Positions 43,159 through 52,105 of a stretch of 64,000 nt of DNA are shown here, one piece after another; the first letter of the stretch is position 1, and every line of letters begins with the position of its first letter. Both the position numbers and the translations under genes were made by a program. The notes beneath the pieces were generated by a model that had not been told where the DNA came from, did no database searches, and saw only the letters and a program-made list of their open reading frames with translations. The stretch spans positions 1 through 64,000 of the forward strand of contig DFQQ01000011.1 of the NCBI GenBank assembly GCA_002377855.1, read 5' to 3'. The DNA is from Acidovorax delafieldii (GTDB lineage: Bacteria; Pseudomonadota; Gammaproteobacteria; Burkholderiales; Burkholderiaceae_C).

Positions 43159-43196
43159 ATAGCTACTAGCGCCCGTTTACAAGCGCTAGTGGCTAT
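43159..43196. repeat. Comamonadaceae-type palindromic repeat at the ysxC 3' end
   Basis: ATAGCTACTAGCGC pairs with AAGCGCTAGTGGCTAT across CCGTTTAC. The ysxC stop codon (43195-43193, TAG) lies inside the right arm, so the repeat has supplied the last bases of the gene. Confidence 0.7.
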
Positions 43197-43954
43197 TCTG
43201 TTGGTAAATCTTCGTCGGCTAGCTGAGAGCCCGCCAGTGGCGGCTCAGCGCCTTCGTCCACTGTGCCGGTGGCCCCCTCCGGGTGAACAGGGTGAGCCCA
43301 CTGCCACAGCAGCTGCGCCACTTCGTCTACCCCTTGTTTTTTGAGCGCTGAGAACATCTTCACCTCGCCGCCGCCCGCTTGCAGTCGCGTAATGGACAGC
43401 ACCTTGGCTTGCTCGGAGCGGGTCAGCTTGTCGGCTTTGGTCAGCACGATGAGGAACTTCAGGCCTTCTTCGACGCGGGGACGCACGACTTCCAGCAGCG
43501 CTTCGTCCAGCTCCGTCATGCCCAGGCGGGGGTCGCACAGCAGCACGATGCCGGTGAGCCCAGGGCGGCTGACCAGGTAGTTCACCATTACCTGCTGCCA
43601 GCGCACTTTGTCCGAGCGCGACACCGCGGCGTAACCGTAGCCGGGCAGGTCGGCCAGCACGGCGTCGGTCACGCCCTGCTTGCCCAGTGCAAACAGGTTG
43701 ATGTGCTGGGTGCGCCCGGGCTTTTTCGAAGCGAAAGCGAGTTGCTTTTGCTGAGTGAGGGTGTTGATGCAGGTGGATTTGCCGGCGTTCGAGCGGCCCA
43801 CGAACGCGATCTCTGGAACGTCAATGGGCGGCAGGTGGTGCAGTTGGGCCGCGGTGGTCAAAAAGCGCGCTGTGTGCATCCAGCCCATGGCGATCTTGGC
43901 GTCGGGTGCGGGCGGAGGGTTGCCAGCAACTGGCGCAGAAAGATGGGTTGTCAT
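43193..43954 (-). CDS. ysxC: Ribosome biogenesis GTP-binding protein YsxC/EngB
   Basis: The product is 253 residues. GTPase motifs are G1 VGRSNAGKSTCINTL, G3 LADLPGYGYAA and G4 VLTKADKLTRSE, with KPGRTQHINLFAL as the EngB switch I. It helps assemble the large ribosomal subunit. Extensions of about 30 residues at each end go beyond E. coli YihA (210 residues); the C-terminal one is acidic. The gene is divergent from cytochrome c4. Confidence 0.95.
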   Translation of the reverse strand: MTTHLSAPVAGNPPPAPDAKIAMGWMHTARFLTTAAQLHHLPPIDVPEIAFVGRSNAGKSTCINTLTQQKQLAFASKKPGRTQHINLFALGKQGVTDAVLADLPGYGYAAVSRSDKVRWQQVMVNYLVSRPGLTGIVLLCDPRLGMTELDEALLEVVRPRVEEGLKFLIVLTKADKLTRSEQAKVLSITRLQAGGGEVKMFSALKKQGVDEVAQLLWQWAHPVHPEGATGTVDEGAEPPLAGSQLADEDLPTE

Positions 43955-44027
43955 GGAAAGTTGGGATGCTCAGGAGCCTCATTGTAGAATCGAGCGGCTT
44001 TTGCGCACATAAACACACACCCTCGAT

Positions 44028-44657
44028 ATGAAGTTGCTCGCCTCCTTGTTGACGGCTGCCGTACTGGCAGCACCTGTTTTCTCGGCCTTTGCAGCGGGTG
44101 ATGCCCCCAAAGTCGCCAAGCCGGATCTCGTCAAAGGCGAGGCCAGCTACACCGCTGTGTGCGCGGCATGCCACGGCGCTGACGGTAACTCGGCCATCGC
44201 TGTCAATCCCACGCTGGCCCAGCAGCACCCCGAATACCTCGTCAAGCAGCTGCAGGAGTTCAAGTCCGGCAAGCGCAATAACCCGATCATGAAAGGCTTT
44301 GCCTCCATGTTGACCGATGAGGACATGAGGAACATCGCTTACTGGGCGGCCTCCAAGCCCGCCAAGGCAGGATTCGCCAAGGACAAAGAGCTGGTGGCCC
44401 TGGGCGAGCGCATCTACCGCGGCGGCGTGGCCGACCGCAACATCGCCGCCTGCGCTGGCTGCCACAGCCCCAACGGCGCCGGCATTCCTGCCCAATACCC
44501 ACGCCTGTCGGGCCAGCACGCCGACTACACCGTGGCGCAGCTGAACACCTTCCGCGACGGCTCGCGCGCCAACAGCCAGCAGATGACCCAGGTCGCTGCG
44601 AAGCTGAACGACAAGGAAATCAAGGCTGTTGCCGACTACATTGCCGGCCTGCGCTGA
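44028..44657 (+). CDS. Cytochrome c4
   Basis: The product is 209 residues with a signal peptide (LLASLLTAAVLAAPVFSAFA). It has two haem domains, with CAACHG (about 44-48) and CAGCHS (about 144-148) and methionines in NPIMKGFASML and SQQMTQVAAKL as distal ligands. Cytochrome c4 is a periplasmic electron carrier to terminal oxidases. It lies upstream of resB-ccsB, which mature c-type cytochromes, separated by a terminator. Confidence 0.94.
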   Translation: MKLLASLLTAAVLAAPVFSAFAAGDAPKVAKPDLVKGEASYTAVCAACHGADGNSAIAVNPTLAQQHPEYLVKQLQEFKSGKRNNPIMKGFASMLTDEDMRNIAYWAASKPAKAGFAKDKELVALGERIYRGGVADRNIAACAGCHSPNGAGIPAQYPRLSGQHADYTVAQLNTFRDGSRANSQQMTQVAAKLNDKEIKAVADYIAGLR

Positions 44658-44725
44658 AATTGCGCTGACGCATTGGGTGGCCTGTACATGAGGCCACACG
44701 GAACCAACCGCCAATAAACAAACCC

Positions 44726-44766
44726 AAAAAGGGCGGGTCCATCCAAGCGATGGCCCCGCCCTTTTT
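44726..44766 (+). terminator. Terminator after the cytochrome c4 gene
   Basis: GGGCGGG (44731-44737) pairs with CCCGCCC (44755-44761), and the stem continues inward through CCATC and GATGG. An A5 run precedes and a T5 run follows, so it works in both directions. Confidence 0.9.
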
Positions 44767-44792
44767 CTTTCGCCTCCCGTCCTCTTATTTCC

Positions 44793-46946
44793 ATGTCTGA
44801 AACCACCCAAGGCGTTCGCGTCCAGTCGGGCTCACGGGCCCTGCGCGCAGGGGTCGAGCTGCTGTCCTCCATGCGGTTCGCCATTTCGCTGCTGACGGTG
44901 ATCTGCATTGCCTCGGTCATCGGCACCGTGCTCAAGCAGCACGAGCCCGCCGTCAATTACGTCAACCAGTTTGGGCCTTTTTGGGCAGAGCTTTTTGGCG
45001 CTTTGCAGCTCAATGCGGTGTACAGCGCGTGGTGGTTTTTGCTGATCCTGGCGTTTTTGGTGGTCAGCACGTCCCTTTGCATCGCTCGCAACACCCCTAA
45101 ATTTTTGAGCGATATCAAATCTTATAAAGAAAATGTGCGTGAGCAGAGCCTGCGTGCCTTCCACCACAAGGCCGAGGCCGCCCTGGCCCAAGGGACGGAA
45201 GCCGAGGCACGGCGCATTGGCGGCATGCTCGCTGGTGGCGGATGGAAGGTGCGGCTGCAGCAGCGTGACACGGCCGCCGGCCCCGGCACAGGCTGGATGG
45301 TGGCCGCCAAGGCTGGCGCGGCCAACAAGATCGGCTACATCGCAGCGCACAGCGCCATCGTGCTGGTGTGTGTGGGCGGCTTGCTCGACGGCGATCTGAT
45401 TGTGCGTGCCCAGATGCTGCTGGGGGGCAAGACGCCATACGCCGGAGGTGGACTGATTGCAGAGGTGAAACCAGAGCACCGCCTGTCCGAGCGCAACCCT
45501 ACCTTTCGGGGCAACCTCGTGGTGGCCGAGGGCACACAGTCGGGCACGGCCATCCTGAACCAGTCGGACGGCGTGCTTCTGCAAGAACTGCCCTTTGCTG
45601 TGGAACTCAAGAAGTTCATCGTCGAGCATTACTCCACGGGCATGCCCAAGCTGTTTGCCAGCGAAATCATCATCCATGACAAGGCGACGGGCGAGAAGAT
45701 ACCGGCCCGCGTGGAAGTGAATCACCCAGCCAGTTACAAGGGCATCGAGATCTACCAGTCGAGCTTTGATGACGGCGGCTCGCGCCTGAAACTGCGCGCC
45801 GTGCCCATGGCGACGGGCGCCAAGCCTTTCGATGTGGAAGGAGTGGTAGGGGGCTCCACCCAACTCACCAACAACGGTGGCGTTGCAGGCAGCGACACCA
45901 TGACCCTGGAATTCACCGCGTTGCGCACCATCAACGTGGAGAATTTTGCAGGCGCACCAAACATGTCGGGCGCCGATGTGCGCAAGGTGGACTTGCGCGA
46001 GTCGGTCGAGTCCCGCCTGGGGGCCGCGAACAAGACCGTGACCAAGAAAGAGTTGCGCAATGTTGGCCCCAGCGTGAGCTACAAGCTGCGCGACGCGGCG
46101 GGCCAGGCCCGCGAGTACCACAACTACATGTTGCCCGTGGACACAGGTGATGGCACGCCCGTGTTCTTGCTGGGCGTGCGCGAGTCGCCTTCCGAGCCCT
46201 TCCGCTACCTGCGCGTGCCGGCCGATGACCAAGGCGGCATGGATGGTTTTGTGCGCATGCGTGCCGCGCTGGCAGACCCGGCCACCCGTGACAAGGCCGT
46301 GCGCCGCTACGTGGCGCAGGCCATCGAGCCCTCGCGCCGCGAGCTGGCAGAGCAGTTGTCGCAATCCGCGTCGCGCGCCCTGGCGGTGTTTGCCGGCGCC
46401 ATGCCGGCAGCCCCTGGCAAGCCCGCAGGCGGGCTGCAAGCCATCTCTGACTTTATGGAAGCCAACGTGCCAGAGGCCGAACGCTCCCGCGCTGGCGAGG
46501 TGCTGATCCGCATCCTGAATGGGACATTGTTTGAGCTAGTGCAACTAACGCGCGAAAATGCCGGCCTCAAGCCTCTGGAGCAAGACGACCGTACCCGCGC
46601 CTTCATGACACAGGCCGTGTTGTCGCTCAGTGACGCCGTGATGTACCCCGCCCCCGTCGCTTTCGAGCTCAAGGACTTTACCCAGGTGCAAGCCAGCGTG
46701 TTCCAGGTGGCCCGCGCCCCTGGCAAGAACATTGTCTATTTGGGCTGCGCCTTGCTGATACTGGGCGTTTTTGCCATGCTTTACATCCGTGAACGCCGGG
46801 TTTGGGTGTGGTTATCTCCCCAGGAGCAGGGCTCTCATGCTCTGATGGCGCTTTCGACCAACCGAAAAACGATGGACGGCGACAAGGAGTTTGTCCAGCT
46901 CGCTCAAAAACTGATCGGGGCGCAGCCCCACACAGGCCACGCATGA
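44793..46946 (+). CDS. resB: Cytochrome c biogenesis protein ResB
   Basis: The product is 717 residues. Three N-terminal helices (LLSSMRFAISLLTVICIASVIGT first) include the ResB motif QFGPFWAELFGALQLNAVYSAWWF. A large periplasmic domain follows, with PASYKGIEIYQSSFDDGGS, then a fourth helix near the end (IVYLGCALLILGVFAMLYI). ResB and its partner form the System II complex that transfers haem across the membrane and attaches it to apocytochromes. It overlaps the next gene by ATGA. This system serves the many c-type cytochromes seen in the window. Confidence 0.95.
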   Translation: MSETTQGVRVQSGSRALRAGVELLSSMRFAISLLTVICIASVIGTVLKQHEPAVNYVNQFGPFWAELFGALQLNAVYSAWWFLLILAFLVVSTSLCIARNTPKFLSDIKSYKENVREQSLRAFHHKAEAALAQGTEAEARRIGGMLAGGGWKVRLQQRDTAAGPGTGWMVAAKAGAANKIGYIAAHSAIVLVCVGGLLDGDLIVRAQMLLGGKTPYAGGGLIAEVKPEHRLSERNPTFRGNLVVAEGTQSGTAILNQSDGVLLQELPFAVELKKFIVEHYSTGMPKLFASEIIIHDKATGEKIPARVEVNHPASYKGIEIYQSSFDDGGSRLKLRAVPMATGAKPFDVEGVVGGSTQLTNNGGVAGSDTMTLEFTALRTINVENFAGAPNMSGADVRKVDLRESVESRLGAANKTVTKKELRNVGPSVSYKLRDAAGQAREYHNYMLPVDTGDGTPVFLLGVRESPSEPFRYLRVPADDQGGMDGFVRMRAALADPATRDKAVRRYVAQAIEPSRRELAEQLSQSASRALAVFAGAMPAAPGKPAGGLQAISDFMEANVPEAERSRAGEVLIRILNGTLFELVQLTRENAGLKPLEQDDRTRAFMTQAVLSLSDAVMYPAPVAFELKDFTQVQASVFQVARAPGKNIVYLGCALLILGVFAMLYIRERRVWVWLSPQEQGSHALMALSTNRKTMDGDKEFVQLAQKLIGAQPHTGHA

Positions 46947-48277
46947 ACACCGCAACGACCACCATCACCTTGAACGAAGGCTTCTTCTCGCGCCGCAACT
47001 GGCTGGACTGGCTGTTTGCGGTCGTGGTTGCCGTGGGCGGCCTGTACGCCTTCCAGCGCTACAGCGCCTACATGGACGTGTACGAAAAAGGCATTTTGAT
47101 CGGCGCCGTGCCATGCACCATCTGGCTGGGCTGGTTCTGGCGCCCGCTGCGCGTGCTGATGCTGGTGGTGGCGGCCCTGGCGCTGATGGCCATCGGCTTG
47201 TACCAACAGGACGGTTCAGGCAGCTTGGCGCGTGCCGACACGGTGTTCGGCCTCAAATACTTCCTGTCCAGCCAGTCTGCCATCCTTTGGATGAGCATGC
47301 TGTTCTTCATGAGCACGGCGTTCTATTGGGTGGGCATGTTCTCGCGCGGCGAGGGACACACCATGGGCATGATCGGCTCGCGCATTGCGTGGGCAGCGGT
47401 GGCCATGGCCCTCATCGGCACGCTGGTGCGCTGGTACGAGAGCTACCTCATCGGCCCAGACGTAGGCCACATCCCGGTCAGCAACCTTTACGAAGTGTTT
47501 GTGATGTTCTGCTGGATGACCGCGGCGTTCTACCTGTATTACGAAGAGCAGTACGAGACCCGCTCCCTCGGCGCTTTTGTGATGCTGGTGGTGAGCGCGG
47601 CCGTGGGTTTCTTGCTTTGGTACACCGTGGTGCGTGAAGCCCACGAAATCCAGCCGCTGGTACCTGCCCTCAAGAGCTGGTGGATGAAGCTGCACGTGCC
47701 CGCCAACTTCATCGGCTACGGCACGTTCGCGCTGGCCGCCATGGTGGCGTTTGCCTACCTCATCAAGCTGCAGGCCACTGAAACCCGCTGGTACAAGCTG
47801 GCCCCCTTGTGGTTGCTGGGCGTGGTGCTGTGCTTCGAGCCCATCGTATTCCGCCAAAACGCGACCGAAGGTGGCAGCAGCTACTGGATGGTGTACTTTG
47901 GCATTTCGGCGTTGATCGTGGCCGCCATTCTGTGGGGGCGCAAGCGGATTGCCGAGCGTCTGCCCACCTTTGAAGTGCTGGATGACGTGATGTACAAGTC
48001 CATTGCCGTGGGCTTTGCATTCTTCACCATCGCCACCGTGCTGGGTGCCCTGTGGGCGGCCGAGGCCTGGGGTGGCTACTGGAGTTGGGACCCCAAGGAG
48101 ACCTGGGCACTCATCGTGTGGCTGAATTACGCGGCCTGGCTGCACATGCGCCTCATGAAGGGTCTGCGCGGCGCGGTGTCGGCCTGGTGGGCACTGGTGG
48201 GGCTGGTGGTCACCACGTTTGCGTTCCTTGGGGTGAACATGTTCCTGAGCGGGCTGCACAGCTACGGCACGTTGTAG
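46943..48277 (+). CDS. ccsB: Cytochrome c biogenesis protein CcsB (ResC/CcsA/CcmC family)
   Basis: The product is 444 residues with about eight to ten helices. The haem-handling WWD motif appears as WGGYWSWDPKETWALIVW, flanked by conserved histidines (LHVPANFIGYGTFALAAM and YAAWLHMRLMKG). It is the haem channel and ligase partner of ResB in System II. The start overlaps the resB stop by four bases. Naming differs among sources (CcsA, ResC or CcsB). Confidence 0.94.
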   Translation: MNTATTTITLNEGFFSRRNWLDWLFAVVVAVGGLYAFQRYSAYMDVYEKGILIGAVPCTIWLGWFWRPLRVLMLVVAALALMAIGLYQQDGSGSLARADTVFGLKYFLSSQSAILWMSMLFFMSTAFYWVGMFSRGEGHTMGMIGSRIAWAAVAMALIGTLVRWYESYLIGPDVGHIPVSNLYEVFVMFCWMTAAFYLYYEEQYETRSLGAFVMLVVSAAVGFLLWYTVVREAHEIQPLVPALKSWWMKLHVPANFIGYGTFALAAMVAFAYLIKLQATETRWYKLAPLWLLGVVLCFEPIVFRQNATEGGSSYWMVYFGISALIVAAILWGRKRIAERLPTFEVLDDVMYKSIAVGFAFFTIATVLGALWAAEAWGGYWSWDPKETWALIVWLNYAAWLHMRLMKGLRGAVSAWWALVGLVVTTFAFLGVNMFLSGLHSYGTL

Positions 48278-48432
48278 TTCGGGCAGACAACGCAACGCTG
48301 CGCTCGGCGCAGCTTGCCCTCGATCGGGCAACTATTGCGTCTTCGGTGTAACCTGGGTGGTCTGCAAAGCGAACTAAGAGTCGCTTTTGTGCTCATACAG
48401 CGCAGCAGCCACCCTTTTCACTGGAGAAACCC

Positions 48433-49431
48433 ATGCCTACACCACCCCGAAACACGGGCTTTCAGCACCCGTTTTCCAGCGAAATCACGCCCCAAGCCGT
48501 CTATGAAGACCGCCGCCAGATGCTCAAGCTGATGGCGGGCGGCGCCGCTGGGGCGGCCATGGCTGCCTGGGCGGGGCGCCAAGCCATGGCCCAACAGGTG
48601 CCGCGTCCTGGCAAGCTGGCAGTCTTGGCAAGCACCAAATCAGCGGTGGCAGGTGCGGCGACGATGGAAAAGCTCACCGATTACAAAGACGCAAGCACCT
48701 ACAACAACTTCTACGAATTTGGCACCGACAAGGCCGACCCTGCGCGCAATGCACACACCCTCAAGACCACGCCCTGGACCGTGGAAGTAGAGGGTTTGGT
48801 CAAGAAGCCGGGCAAGTACGCCATCGAGGATTTGCTCAAGCTCAGCGCGCAGGAAGAACGCATCTACCGCCTGCGCTGCGTGGAAGGCTGGTCCATGGTT
48901 ATCCCATGGGTGGGCTATTCGCTGGTGGAATTGATCAAGCGCGTGGAGCCCTTGGGCAGCGCCAAGTACGTAGAATTTGTGACCCTGGCCGACAAGGCCA
49001 CCATGCCCTACGTGGGCTCGCGCGTGCTCGACTGGCCTTATGTCGAAGGCCTGCGCATGGACGAGGCCATGCACCCGCTGACCCTGCTGGCGTTTGGCAT
49101 GTACGGCGAAGTGCTGCCCAACCAGAATGGCGCGCCCGTGCGCCTGGTGGTGCCATGGAAGTACGGCTTCAAAAGCGCCAAGAGCATCGTGAAGATCCGC
49201 TTTGTCGAGAAAGAACCGGGAACCGCCTGGAACAAGGCCGCGCAGCAGGAGTACGGCTTTTATTCCAACGTGAACCCCAACGTGGACCACCCCCGTTGGA
49301 GCCAGGCTACCGAGCGCCGTATCGGCGAAGACGGCCTGTTCGCCAAGAAGCGCAAGACGCTGATGTTCAATGGCTACGAGGCCCAGGTGGGTCAGCTGTA
49401 CGCGGGCATGGACCTCAAGAAGTTCTACTGA
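48433..49431 (+). CDS. msrP: Protein-methionine-sulfoxide reductase catalytic subunit MsrP
   Basis: The product is 332 residues with a Tat signal (DRRQMLKLMAGGAAGAAMAA, ending GRQAMAQ). The molybdopterin domain has the cysteine ligand in IYRLRCVEGWSMVIPWVGYS, plus TLLAFGMYGEVLPNQNGAPV and LVVPWKYGFKSAKSIVKIRF. It reduces oxidised methionines in periplasmic proteins and receives electrons from MsrQ, encoded one base downstream. A ribosome-binding site (CTGGAGAAA) precedes the ATG. Confidence 0.97.
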   Translation: MPTPPRNTGFQHPFSSEITPQAVYEDRRQMLKLMAGGAAGAAMAAWAGRQAMAQQVPRPGKLAVLASTKSAVAGAATMEKLTDYKDASTYNNFYEFGTDKADPARNAHTLKTTPWTVEVEGLVKKPGKYAIEDLLKLSAQEERIYRLRCVEGWSMVIPWVGYSLVELIKRVEPLGSAKYVEFVTLADKATMPYVGSRVLDWPYVEGLRMDEAMHPLTLLAFGMYGEVLPNQNGAPVRLVVPWKYGFKSAKSIVKIRFVEKEPGTAWNKAAQQEYGFYSNVNPNVDHPRWSQATERRIGEDGLFAKKRKTLMFNGYEAQVGQLYAGMDLKKFY

Positions 49432-49432
49432 T

Positions 49433-50089
49433 ATGCGCGCCGATACCAGCCCCGCGCGGCCGCCCAGCAGCCAGGGTGAGGGAAGGGGCGACTGGCGCAA
49501 GGCGCTGTTGCATCCCGCCATCAAGCCGTTGCTGTTTTGCGCGGCGCTGCTGCCCGCCCTGTGGCTGGTGGTGGCTGCGGCCACCCACCAGCTGGGAGCC
49601 AACCCGGCCGAGGCGCTGATCCGCTCCACCGGAGACTGGGCCTTGCGCACGCTGTGCGTGGTGCTGGCCCTGACCCCGTTGCGTGTGACGTTTGCTGTGC
49701 CCGCGCTGGCGCGTTGGCGGCGCATGTTGGGGCTGTTTGCGTTCTTCTACGCTTTCTTGCATGTGCTCAGCTACAGCTGGCTGGACATGGGGCTGGACCT
49801 GCCGGAAATCTTTGCCGACATCGCCAAGCGGCCCTTCATCTTGGTCGGTACGCTGACATTTTTGGTGCTGCTGGTGCTGGCGGCTACCTCGTTTCAAAGA
49901 ACGATCCGCGCTCTGGGTGGCAAGCGCTGGCAGGCACTGCACCGTTCGGTGTATGGCGCTGCAGCGCTGGCAGTGCTGCATTTTTTTTGGATGCGCGCCG
50001 GCAAAAACGATTTTGCCGAAGTGGTGCCATATGCCGTCATCATCGCCGCACTGTTGGGCTGGCGGGTGTGGCGCAGGGTGCGGGGTTGA
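49433..50089 (+). CDS. msrQ: Haem-binding membrane subunit MsrQ
   Basis: The product is 218 residues with about six helices. Haem-ligand histidines lie in FAFFYAFLHVLSYSWLDMG and LHRSVYGAAALAVLHFFWM, as in MsrQ. It passes electrons from the quinone pool or flavin reductase to MsrP in the periplasm. The start at 49433 is one base after the msrP stop, giving a two-gene operon. Confidence 0.95.
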   Translation: MRADTSPARPPSSQGEGRGDWRKALLHPAIKPLLFCAALLPALWLVVAAATHQLGANPAEALIRSTGDWALRTLCVVLALTPLRVTFAVPALARWRRMLGLFAFFYAFLHVLSYSWLDMGLDLPEIFADIAKRPFILVGTLTFLVLLVLAATSFQRTIRALGGKRWQALHRSVYGAAALAVLHFFWMRAGKNDFAEVVPYAVIIAALLGWRVWRRVRG

Positions 50090-50145
50090 TGGGCTGACCC
50101 CGTCGGTGCATCCTTGACCTAAGAAACTTGGATGCTGCATTTTTC

Positions 50146-50182
50146 ATAGCTAATTGCGCTGTTTTGCCGGGCGCTACAGGTC
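50146..50182. repeat. Comamonadaceae-type palindromic repeat after msrQ
   Basis: ATAGCTAATTGCGCT pairs partly with GGCGCTACAGGTC. It is a degraded copy in the gap between msrQ and the toxin-antitoxin operon. Confidence 0.55.
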
Positions 50183-50248
50183 AATTTCATCCCTAGTTCA
50201 AGGGCCCACGTGGCCTAACTTGCCTGCTTTGAGGAAGAGATTGTTGAA

Positions 50249-50279
50249 ACACGAACTTCGTGGAACACGAAGTTCGTGT
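50249..50279. promoter_or_regulatory. Double palindromic operator of the toxin-antitoxin operon
   Basis: Perfect 14-base arms (ACACGAACTTCGTG and CACGAAGTTCGTGT) are separated by GAA. Each arm is itself a palindrome (CACGAA-C-TTCGTG and CACGAA-G-TTCGTG), giving two 13-base sites 16 bases apart. This suits two ribbon-helix-helix dimers binding side by side. It ends 13 bases before the antitoxin start. Confidence 0.85.
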
Positions 50280-50292
50280 AGACTGATCCCCC

Positions 50293-50517
50293 ATGAAAAA
50301 CGTCACCATCACGATGGACGACACCGTGGCCGAGTGGGTTCGCGTGGAGGCTGCCAAGCGGGGGAGCAGCGTCTCACGCCTCATGGGTGAATGGCTGGCC
50401 GAAAAGATGCGCCAAGAAGACGCTTACGCCCAGGCCATGCGCGAGGCGCTGGCGTTCGAGACATGGGGCGCATCCTCCGGCCCCTATGTGCCCCGCGAAA
50501 CCCTGTTTCAGCGATGA
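50293..50517 (+). CDS. Ribbon-helix-helix antitoxin (CopG/VapB type)
   Basis: The product is 74 residues. MKNVTITMDDTVAEWVRVEA is the beta strand and first helix of an RHH domain, and GSSVSRLMGEWLAEKM is the second helix. The C-terminal 30 residues are probably the toxin-wrapping tail. It overlaps the PIN gene by four bases and follows a double palindrome, so autorepression is likely. It should neutralise the PIN toxin. Confidence 0.88.
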   Translation: MKNVTITMDDTVAEWVRVEAAKRGSSVSRLMGEWLAEKMRQEDAYAQAMREALAFETWGASSGPYVPRETLFQR

Positions 50518-50966
50518 GCACCACCTCCATTTTTGTAGACACCGAAGTGCTGCTCGCCAGCGTGGACGAGCGCCACCCCGCACGCCAGGCGCGTGCGCGC
50601 GAATGGCTCACCTTTTGCTGGCAAACCCGCAGCGGGCGCATCAGCTCGCAGGTACTCAACGAGCTGTACAACCAGGCCATCCAGCGCTTTGCAGGCCCCC
50701 ATGTGCTGCAGCAGGTGCGTGCCCAGGTGCGGCGCCTGCGCGTGTGGCTGCCGCCGCACCTGGACGCCTACACCGTCGATGGCGCGTGGGACCTGCAAGA
50801 CCGCTACGGCCTGGGCTACTGGGATGCGCTCATCGTCTCGTCGGCCCACCAGCAGGGCTGCCGCTACCTGCTGACTGAAGCCTTGCCGCACGACCAGATG
50901 CTGGACGCCGTACGCGCCATCAACCCCTTTGTTTTGGCCCCCAACGAACTGGACACTGCCGAATGA
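50514..50966 (+). CDS. PIN-domain toxin (VapC type)
   Basis: The product is 150 residues. Acidic catalytic residues of the PIN nuclease are seen in SIFVDTEVLLASVDE, SSQVLNELYNQA and LGYWDALIVSSA, with YLLTEALPHDQML closing the site. VapC toxins cleave RNA, often tRNA. It starts inside the antitoxin stop and its own stop overlaps the hisC start (ATGA), so it is translationally coupled to histidine biosynthesis genes, which is unusual. Confidence 0.88.
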   Translation: MSTTSIFVDTEVLLASVDERHPARQARAREWLTFCWQTRSGRISSQVLNELYNQAIQRFAGPHVLQQVRAQVRRLRVWLPPHLDAYTVDGAWDLQDRYGLGYWDALIVSSAHQQGCRYLLTEALPHDQMLDAVRAINPFVLAPNELDTAE

Positions 50967-52105
50967 CCTCCGCCGCCACGCCCTCCGACACGCTCCCTGA
51001 CGTGCTCGCCAACGCATTGAACCGCATCCGCCCTGATGTGCGCGCCATGCACTCGTACGTGGTGCAGCCGTCCACCGGCATGCTCAAGATGGATGCGATG
51101 GAGAACCCGTTTGCCCTGCCGGAGGCGCTGCAGACGGCGTTGGGTCAGCGCCTGGGCTCGCTGCCGCTCAACCGCTATCCCGGTGCCCGGCAGAACGACC
51201 TGAAGGCCGCCTTGAAGGCATACGCCGGGGCGCCCGCCGGTTACGACGTGGTGCTGGGCAACGGGTCTGACGAACTCATCACCCTGCTGGCGCTGGCCTG
51301 CGCGCAGCCTGGCACCGGCCAACGCGCCACCATGCTGGCCCCCATGCCGGGGTTTGTGATGTACCCCATGAGCGCGCAACTGCAGGGGCTCGACTTCGTG
51401 GGCGTGCCGCTGACGCCCGACTTTGAGCTGGATGAGTCCGCCATGCTGGCGGCCATTGCGCAGCACAAGCCCGCCATCGCCTACATCGCCTACCCCAACA
51501 ACCCCACCGCCACGCTGTGGGATGAGGGGGCCGTGCAGCGCATCATCGACGCGGTGGGCGCACAAGGCGGCATCGTCGCGGTAGACGAGGCCTACCAGCC
51601 CTTTGCCAGCCGCACCTGGCTCACCCGCATGCAGGCAGAGCCCGCGCGCAATGCCCATGTGCTGCTGATGCGCACGCTCAGCAAGTTCGGCCTGGCCGGT
51701 GTGCGCTTGGGCTACATGCTGGGGCAGCCCGCGCTGGTGGCTGAGATCGACAAGGTGCGCCCGCCCTACAACGTGAGCGTGCTCAACTGCGAAGCCGCCC
51801 TGTTTGCGCTGGAGCATGCCGACGTGTTTGCCGCCCAGGCGGCCGAGTTGCGCGCGCAGCGCACCGTGCTCATCGCGGCCTTGCGTGCCATGCCGGGCAT
51901 CGAAAAGGTGTGGAACAGCGAGGCCAACATGGTGCTGGTGCGCGTGGCCGACGCGGGCAAGACCTATGAGGGCATGAAAACCCGTAAGGTCCTCATCAAG
52001 AACGTTTCTACAATGCACCCATTGCTGCACAACTGTTTGCGCCTGACCGTGGGCAACGCCCAGGACAACGCCACCATGCTGGCCGCACTCCAAGCCTCCC
52101 TATGA
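50963..52105 (+). CDS. hisC: Histidinol-phosphate aminotransferase
   Basis: The product is 380 residues. PLP-enzyme motifs are MENPFALPEAL near the N-terminus, LGNGSDELITLLALA, YIAYPNNPTATLW, VAVDEAYQPFA and the lysine in LMRTLSKFGLAGVRLGYML. It converts imidazole acetol phosphate to histidinol phosphate. It overlaps the toxin gene upstream and hisB downstream by four bases each. Confidence 0.97.
   Translation: MTSAATPSDTLPDVLANALNRIRPDVRAMHSYVVQPSTGMLKMDAMENPFALPEALQTALGQRLGSLPLNRYPGARQNDLKAALKAYAGAPAGYDVVLGNGSDELITLLALACAQPGTGQRATMLAPMPGFVMYPMSAQLQGLDFVGVPLTPDFELDESAMLAAIAQHKPAIAYIAYPNNPTATLWDEGAVQRIIDAVGAQGGIVAVDEAYQPFASRTWLTRMQAEPARNAHVLLMRTLSKFGLAGVRLGYMLGQPALVAEIDKVRPPYNVSVLNCEAALFALEHADVFAAQAAELRAQRTVLIAALRAMPGIEKVWNSEANMVLVRVADAGKTYEGMKTRKVLIKNVSTMHPLLHNCLRLTVGNAQDNATMLAALQASL

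Noticed and set aside
44832..46439. A 535-codon open frame opposite resB
   Set aside because: It is a shadow of resB in a high-G+C genome, with no recognisable domain.
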